From Petrolisthes cinctipes (taxonomy: Eukaryota; Arthropoda; Malacostraca; Decapoda; Porcellanidae): a DNA stretch of 64,000 bases. The notes beneath the pieces are model-generated. The model was not told the origin of the DNA. It did no database searches and saw only the letters and a list, made by a program, of their open reading frames with translations. The DNA is taken from positions 1,857,501 to 1,921,500 of the forward strand of contig JAWQEG010000411.1 of assembly GCA_033782935.1 (NCBI GenBank), given 5' to 3'. Below, one piece after another: positions 53,050 through 62,010 of this stretch. Positions within the stretch are counted from its first letter, which is position 1; every line of letters begins with the position of its first letter. A program made the position numbers and the translations under genes.

Positions 53050-55230
53050 AAAATATTGAATTTTCGGGTGTTTTGAGCCTGAATTTGAGATATAAACGGG
53101 TAATGAAGATGCATGCACATATCGACTTTTGTGCACCTAAAAGATCGATTTTCAGTATGTTTTGAGCATGTATTTTGAAAATACTCTAACACGGAGTAGG
53201 CATGTACAGATCGCTTCTGGGACCCCTAAATATCGAATTTTCGGGTGTTTTGGGACTAAATTTGAGATATCGACTTTTTCGCACCTAAAAGATCGATTTT
53301 TAGCATGTTTTTAGCCTATATTTTGAAAATATTCTAGCACTGAGTAGGCATATACAGATTGCTTCTGGGACCCCAAAATTTTGAATTTTCGGGTGTTTTG
53401 AGCCTGAATTTGAGATATAAATGGGTACAGAAGATACATGCATATATTGACTTTGGGCACCAAAAATATCGATTTTCAGCATGTTTTGGGCCTGAATTTT
53501 GAAAATACTCTAACACGTAGTAGGCATGTACAGATCGCTTCTGGGACCCCAAAATATCGAATTTTCGGGTGTTTAGGGCCAGAATTTGAGATATAAACGG
53601 GTACAGAAGATGCATGCACATATCGACTTTTGGGCACCTAAAAGATCGATTTTCAGTATGTTTTTGGCCTGTATTTTGAAAATACTCTAACACGGAGTAG
53701 GCATGTACAGATACCTTCTGGGACCTCTAAATATTGAATTTTCGGGTGTTTTGGGACTGAATTTGAGATATCGATTTTTTGGCACCTAAAATGTCGATTT
53801 TTAGCATGTTTTTAGCCTATATTTTGAAAATATTCTAGCACTGTGTAGGCATGTACAGATTGCTTCTGGGACCCCAAAATATTGAATTTTCGGGTGTTTT
53901 GAGCCTGAATTTGAGATATAAACGGGTACAGAAGATACATGCACATATTGACTTTGGGCATCTAAAATATCGATTTTCAGCATGTTTTGGGCCTGTTTTT
54001 TGAAAATACTCTAACACTGAGTAGGCATGTACAGATTGCTTCTGGGACCCCAAAATATTGAATTTTCGGGTGTTTTGAGCCTGAATTTGAGATATAAACA
54101 GGTACTGAAGATACATGCACATATCGACTTTTGTGCACCTAAAAGATCGATTTTCAGTATGTTTTGAGCATGTATTTTGAAAATACTCTAACACGGAGTA
54201 GGCATGTACAGATCGCTTCTGGGACCCCTAAATATCGAATTTTCGGGTGTTTTGGGACTGAATTTGAGATATCGACTTTTTGGCACCTAAAAGATCGATT
54301 TTTAGCATGTTTTTAGCCTATATTTTGAAAATATTCTAGCACTGAGTAGGCATGTACAGATTGCTTCTGGGACCCCAAAATATTGAATTTTCGGGTGTTT
54401 TGAGCCTGAATTTGAGATATAAACGGGTACAGAAGATACATGCACATATTGACTTTGGGCACCAAAAATATCGATTTTCAGCATGTTTTGGGCCTGAATT
54501 TTGAAAATACTCTAACACGAAGTAGGCATGTACAGATCGCTTCTGGGACCCCAAAAAATCGAATTTTCGGGTGTTTAGGGCCAGAATTTGAGATATAAAC
54601 GGGTACAGAAGATGCATGCACATATCGAATTTTGGGCACATAAAAGATCGATTTTCAGTATGTTTTTGGCCTATATTTTGAAAATATTCTAGCACTGTGT
54701 AGGCATGTACAGATTGCTTCTGGGACCCCAAAATATTGAATTTTCGGGTGTTTTGATCCTGAATTTGAGATATAAACGGGTACAGAATATATATGCACAT
54801 ATTGACTTTGGGCATCTAAAATATCGATTTTCAGCATGTTTTGGGCCTGTATTTTGAAAATACTCTAACACTGAGTAGGCATGTACAGATTGCTTCTGGG
54901 ACCCCAAAATATTGAATTTTCGGGTGTTTTGAGCCTGAATTTGAGATATAAACGGGTACTGAAGATGCATGCACATATCGACTTTTGTGCACCTAAAAGA
55001 TCGATTTTCAGTATGTTTTGGGCATGTATTTTGAAAATACTCTAACACGGAGTAGGCATGTACAGATACCTTCTGGGACCTCTAAATATCGAATTTTCGG
55101 GTGTTTTGGGACTGAATTTGAGATATCGATTTATTGGCACCTAAAATGTCGATTTTTAGCATGTTTTTAGCCTATATTTTGAAAATATTCTAGCACTGTG
55201 TAGGCATGTACAGATTGCTTCTGGGACCCC
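53050..55230. repeat. 2181-bp unit, copy 1
   Basis: Contains b1-c1-a2-b2-c2-a1-b1-c1-a2, a b2/c2 fusion and further long monomers. Markers are gggtaatgaag (about 53100), actttttcgcacc (53275), aaaattttgaattttc, gcatatattgac, cacgtagtagg (53514), ccccaaaaaatcg (about 54551) and agaatatatatgc (about 54785). Every one recurs 2181 bp later. Confidence 0.87.
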
Positions 55231-57411
55231 AAAATATTGAATTTTCGGGTGTTTTGAGCCTGAATTTGAGATATAAACGGGTAATGAAGATGCATGCACA
55301 TATCGACTTTTGTGCACCTAAAAGATCGATTTTCAGTATGTTTTGAGCATGTATTTTGAAAATACTCTAACACGGAGTAGGCATGTACAGATCGCTTCTG
55401 GGACCCCTAAATATCGAATTTTCGGGTGTTTTGGGACTAAATTTGAGATATCGACTTTTTCGCACCTAAAAGATCGATTTTTAGCATGTTTTTAGCCTAT
55501 ATTTTGAAAATATTCTAGCACTGAGTAGGCATATACAGATTGCTTCTGGGACCCCAAAATTTTGAATTTTCGGGTGTTTTGAGCCTGAATTTGAGATATA
55601 AATGGGTACAGAAGATACATGCATATATTGACTTTGGGCACCAAAAATATCGATTTTCAGCATGTTTTGGGCCTGAATTTTGAAAATACTCTAACACGTA
55701 GTAGGCATGTACAGATCGCTTCTGGGACCCCAAAATATCGAATTTTCGGGTGTTTAGGGCCAGAATTTGAGATATAAACGGGTACAGAAGATGCATGCAC
55801 ATATCGACTTTTGGGCACCTAAAAGATCGATTTTCAGTATGTTTTTGGCCTGTATTTTGAAAATACTCTAACACGGAGTAGGCATGTACAGATACCTTCT
55901 GGGACCTCTAAATATTGAATTTTCGGGTGTTTTGGGACTGAATTTGAGATATCGATTTTTTGGCACCTAAAATGTCGATTTTTAGCATGTTTTTAGCCTA
56001 TATTTTGAAAATATTCTAGCACTGTGTAGGCATGTACAGATTGCTTCTGGGACCCCAAAATATTGAATTTTCGGGTGTTTTGAGCCTGAATTTGAGATAT
56101 AAACGGGTACAGAAGATACATGCACATATTGACTTTGGGCATCTAAAATATCGATTTTCAGCATGTTTTGGGCCTGTTTTTTGAAAATACTCTAACACTG
56201 AGTAGGCATGTACAGATTGCTTCTGGGACCCCAAAATATTGAATTTTCGGGTGTTTTGAGCCTGAATTTGAGATATAAACAGGTACTGAAGATACATGCA
56301 CATATCGACTTTTGTGCACCTAAAAGATCGATTTTCAGTATGTTTTGAGCATGTATTTTGAAAATACTCTAACACGGAGTAGGCATGTACAGATCGCTTC
56401 TGGGACCCCTAAATATCGAATTTTCGGGTGTTTTGGGACTGAATTTGAGATATCGACTTTTTGGCACCTAAAAGATCGATTTTTAGCATGTTTTTAGCCT
56501 ATATTTTGAAAATATTCTAGCACTGAGTAGGCATGTACAGATTGCTTCTGGGACCCCAAAATATTGAATTTTCGGGTGTTTTGAGCCTGAATTTGAGATA
56601 TAAACGGGTACAGAAGATACATGCACATATTGACTTTGGGCACCAAAAATATCGATTTTCAGCATGTTTTGGGCCTGAATTTTGAAAATACTCTAACACG
56701 AAGTAGGCATGTACAGATCGCTTCTGGGACCCCAAAAAATCGAATTTTCGGGTGTTTAGGGCCAGAATTTGAGATATAAACGGGTACAGAAGATGCATGC
56801 ACATATCGAATTTTGGGCACATAAAAGATCGATTTTCAGTATGTTTTTGGCCTATATTTTGAAAATATTCTAGCACTGTGTAGGCATGTACAGATTGCTT
56901 CTGGGACCCCAAAATATTGAATTTTCGGGTGTTTTGATCCTGAATTTGAGATATAAACGGGTACAGAATATATATGCACATATTGACTTTGGGCATCTAA
57001 AATATCGATTTTCAGCATGTTTTGGGCCTGTATTTTGAAAATACTCTAACACTGAGTAGGCATGTACAGATTGCTTCTGGGACCCCAAAATATTGAATTT
57101 TCGGGTGTTTTGAGCCTGAATTTGAGATATAAACGGGTACTGAAGATGCATGCACATATCGACTTTTGTGCACCTAAAAGATCGATTTTCAGTATGTTTT
57201 GGGCATGTATTTTGAAAATACTCTAACACGGAGTAGGCATGTACAGATACCTTCTGGGACCTCTAAATATCGAATTTTCGGGTGTTTTGGGACTGAATTT
57301 GAGATATCGATTTATTGGCACCTAAAATGTCGATTTTTAGCATGTTTTTAGCCTATATTTTGAAAATATTCTAGCACTGTGTAGGCATGTACAGATTGCT
57401 TCTGGGACCCC
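55231..57411. repeat. 2181-bp unit, copy 2
   Basis: Direct tandem copy of 53050-55230 with the same markers at 55281, 55456, 55695, 56732 and 56966. I noticed almost no differences by eye, which suggests one of the youngest duplications in the window. Its right end passes into the displaced copy that begins near 57240; the two overlap because both share the same c2 and a1 sequence. Confidence 0.87.
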
Positions 57412-60400
57412 AAAATATTGAATTTTCGGGTGTTTTGAGCCTGAATTTGAGATATAAACGGGTACAGAAGATACATGCACATATTGACTTTGGGCATCTA
57501 AAATATCGATTTTCAGCATGTTTTGGGCCTGTATTTTGAAAATACTCTAACACTGAGTAGGCATGTACAGATTGCTTCTGGAACCCCAAAATATTGAATT
57601 TTCGGGTGTTTTGATGCTGAATTTGAGATATAAACGGGTACATATCGACTTTTGTGCACCTAAAAGATCGATTTTCAGTATGTTTTGAGCATGTATTTTG
57701 AAAATACTCTAACACGGAGTAGGCATGTACAGATCGCTTCTGGGACCCCTAAATATCGAATTTTCGGGTGTTTTGGGACTGAATTTGAGATATCGACTTT
57801 TTGGCACCTAAAAGATCGATTTTTAGCATGTTTTTAGCCTATATTTTGAAAATATTCTAGCACTGAGTAGGCATGTACAGATTGCTTCTGGGACCCCAAA
57901 ATATTGAATTTTCAGGTGTTTTGAGCCTGATTTTGAGATATAAACGGGTACAGAAGATACATGCACATATTGACTTTAGGCACCAAAAATATCGATTTTC
58001 AGCATGTTTTGGGCCTGAATTTTGAAAATACTCTAACACGGAGTAGGCATGTACAGATCGCTTCTGGGACCCCAAAATATCGAATTATCGGGTGTTTAGG
58101 GCCTGAATTTGAGATATAAACGGGTACAGAAGATGCATGCACATATCGACTTATGGGCACCTAAAAGATCAATTTTCAGTATGTTTTGAGCATGTATTTT
58201 GAAAATACTCTAACACGGAGTAGGCATGTACAGATACCTTCTGGGACCTCAAAATATCGAATTTTCGGGTGTTTTGGGACTGAATTTGAGATATCGATTT
58301 TTTGGCACCTAAAATGTCGATTTTTAGCATGTTTTTAGCCTATATTTTGAAAATATTCTAGCACTGTACAGATTGCTTCTGGGACCCCAAAATATTGAAT
58401 TTTCGGGTGTTTTGAGCCTGAATTTGAGATATAAACATGTACAGAAGATGCATGCACATATCGACTTTTGGGCACCTAAAAGATCGATTTACAGTATGTT
58501 TTGAGCATGTATTTTTGAAAATACTCTAACACGGAGTAGGCATGTACAGATCGCTTCTGGGACCCCAAAATATCGAATTTTCGGGTGTTTAGGGCCAGAA
58601 TTTGAGATATAAACGGGTACAGAAGATGCATGCACATATCGACTTTTGGGCACCTAAAAGATCGATTTTCAGTATGTTTTTGGCCTGTATTTTGAAAATA
58701 CTCTAACACGGAGTAGGCATGTACAGATACCTTCTGGGACCGCTAAAAATTTATTTGAGATATCGATTTTCTGGCACCTAAAATGTCGATTTTTAGCATG
58801 TTTTGGGCCTGAATTTTGAAAATAATCTAACACTGAGTAGGCATGTACAGATTGCTTCTGGGACCTCTAAATATCGAATTTTCGGGTGTTTTGGGACTGA
58901 ATTTGAGATATCGATTTTTTGGCACCTAAAATGTCGATTTTTAGCATGTTTTTAGCCTATATTTTGAAAATATTCTAGCACTGTACAGATTGCTTCTGGG
59001 ACCCCAAAATATTGAATTTTCGGGTGTTTTGAGCCTGAATTTGAGATATAAACGGGTACTGAAGATGCAAGCACATATCGACTTTTGTGTACCTAAAAGA
59101 TCGATTTTCAAAATGTTTTGAGCATGTATTTTGAAAATACTCTAACACGGAGTAGGCATGTACAGATCGCTTCTGGGACACCTAAATATCGAATTTTCGG
59201 GTGTTTTGGGACTGAATTATAGATATCGACTTTTTGGCACCTAAAAGATCGATTTTTAGCATGTTTTTAGCCTATATTTTGAAAATATTCTAGCACTGAG
59301 TAGGCATGTACAGATTGCTTCTGGGACCCCAAAATATTGAATTTTCGGGTGTTTTGAGCCTGAATTTGAGATATAAACGGGTACTGAAGATACATGCACA
59401 TATTGACTTTGGGCACCAAAAATATCGATTTTCAGCATGTTTTGGGCCTGAATTTTGAAAATACTCTAACACGGAGTAGGCATGTACAGATCGCTTCTGG
59501 GACCCCAAAATATCGAATTTTCGGGTGTTTAGGGCCAGAATTTGAGATATAAACGGGTACAGAAGATGCATGCTCATATCGACTTTTGGGCACCTAAAAG
59601 ATCGATTTTCAGTATGTTTTTGGCCTGTATTTTGAAAATACTCTAACATGGAATAGGCATGTACAGATACCTTCTGGGACCTCTAAATATCGAATTTTCG
59701 GGTGTTTTGTGACTGAATTTGATATATCGATTTTTTGGCACCTAAAATGTCGATTTTTAGCATGTTTTTAGCCTATATTTTGAAAATATTCTAGCACTGT
59801 GTAGGCATGTACAGATTGCTTCTGGGACCCCAAAATATTGAATTTTCGGGTGTTTTGAGCCTGAATTTGAGATATAAACGGGTACAGAAGATACATGCAC
59901 ATATTGACTTTGGGCATCTAAAATAACGATTTTCAGCATGTTTTTGGGCCTGTATTTTGAAAATACTCTAACACTGAGTAGGCATGTACAGATTGCTTCT
60001 GTGACCCCAAAATATTGAATTTTCGGGTGTTTTGAGCCTGAATTTGAGATATAAACGGGTACTGAAGATGCATGCACATATCGACTAATGTGCACCTAAA
60101 AGATCGATTTTCAGTATGTTTTGAGCATGTATTTTGAAAATACTCTAACACGAAGTAGGCATGTACAGATCGCTTCTGGGACCCCTAAATATCGAATTTT
60201 CGGGTGTTTTGGGACTGAATTTGAGATATCGACTTTTTGGCACCTAAAAGATCGATTTTTAGCATGTTTTTAGCCTATATTTTGAAAATATTCTAGCACT
60301 GTACAGATTGCTACTGGGACCCCAAAATATTGAATTTTCGGGTGTTTTGAGCCTGAATTTGAGATATAAACGGGTACAGAAGATACATGCACATATTGAC

Positions 60401-62010
60401 TTTGGGCACCAAAAATATCGATTTTCAGCATGTTTTTGGCCTGTATTTTGAAAATACTCTAACACGGAGTAGGCATGTACAGATCGCTTCTGGGACCCCA
60501 AAATATCGAATTTTCGGGTGTTTAGGGCCAGAATTTGAGATATAAATGGGTACAGAAGATGCATGCACATATCGACTTTTGGGCACCTAAATGATCGATT
60601 TTCAGTATGTTTTTGGCCAGTATTTTGAAAATACTCTAACACAGTGTAGGCATGTACAGATACCCTCTAGGACCTCTAAATATCGAATTTTCGGGCGTTA
60701 TGGGACTGAATTTGAGATCTCGATTTTTTGGCACCTAAAATGTCGATTTTTAGCATGTTTTTAGCCTATATTTTGAAAATATTCTAGCACTGTGTAGGCA
60801 TGTACAGATTGCTTCTGGGACCCCAAAATATTGAATTTTAGGGTGTTTTGAGCCTGAATTTGAGATATAAACGAGTACAGAAGATACATGCACATATTGA
60901 CTTTGGGCATCTAAAATATCGATTTTCAGCATGTTTTGGGCCTGTATTTTGAAAATACTCTAACACTGAGTAGGCATGTACAGATTGCTTCTGGGACCCC
61001 AAAATATTGAATTTTCGGGTGTTTTGAGCCTGAATTTGAGATATAAACGGGTACTGAAGATGCATGCACATATCGACTTTTGTGCACCTAAAAGATCGAT
61101 TTTCAGTATGTTTTGAGCATGTATTTTGAAAATACTCTAACACGAAGTAGGCATGTACAGATCGCTTCTGGGACCCCTAAATATCGAATTTTCGGGTGTT
61201 TTGGGACTGAATTTGAGATATCGACTTTTTGGCACCTAAAAGATCGATTTTTAGCATGTTTTTAGCCTATATTTTGAAAATATTCTAGCACTGTACAGAT
61301 TGCTACTGGGACCCCAAAATATTGAATTTTCGGGTGTTTTGAGCCTGAATTTGAGATATAAACGGGTACAGAAGATACATGCACATATTGACTTTGGGCA
61401 CCAAAAATATCGATTTTCAGCATGTTTTTGGCCTGTATTTTGAAAATACTCTAACACGGAGTAGGCATGTACAGATCGCTTCTGGGACCCCAAAATATCG
61501 AATTTTCGGGTGTTTAGGGCCAGAATTTGAGATATAAACGGGTACAGAAGATGCATGCACATATCGACTTTTGGGCACCTAAATGATCGATTTTCAGTAT
61601 GTTTTTGGCCAGTATTTTGAAAATACTCTAACACAGTGTAGGCATGTACAGATACCCTATAGGACCTCTAAATATCGAATTTTCGGGCGTTTTGGGACTG
61701 AATTTGAGATATCGATTTTTTGGCACCTAAAATGTCGATTTTTAGCATGTTTTTAGCCTATATTTTGAAAATATTCTAGCACTGTGTAGGCATGTACAGA
61801 TTGCTTCTGGGACCCCAAAATATTGAATTTTAGGGTGTTTTGAGCCTGAATTTGAGATATAAACGAGTACAGAAGATACATGCACATATTGACTTTGGGC
61901 ATCTAAAATATCGATTTTCAGCATGTTTTGGGCCTGTATTTTGAAAATACTCTAACACTGAGTAGGCATGTACAGATTGCTTCTGGGACCCCAAAATATT
62001 GAATTTTCGG
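57240..62010. repeat. Displaced copy of 47620-52390 (offset 9620)
   Basis: About 4.77 kb repeats with a constant 9620-bp offset: the 15-bp deletion (57638), the 24-bp deletion (58736), both 10-bp deletions (58366, 58983), gcatgctcatatcg (about 59571) and both 992-bp hexamers (60259, 61251). Scattered differences include tttgatgctg at 57612, gatcaatttt near 58168, gaattatagatatcg near 59215 and ataaatgggtac near 60541. Confidence 0.86.
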
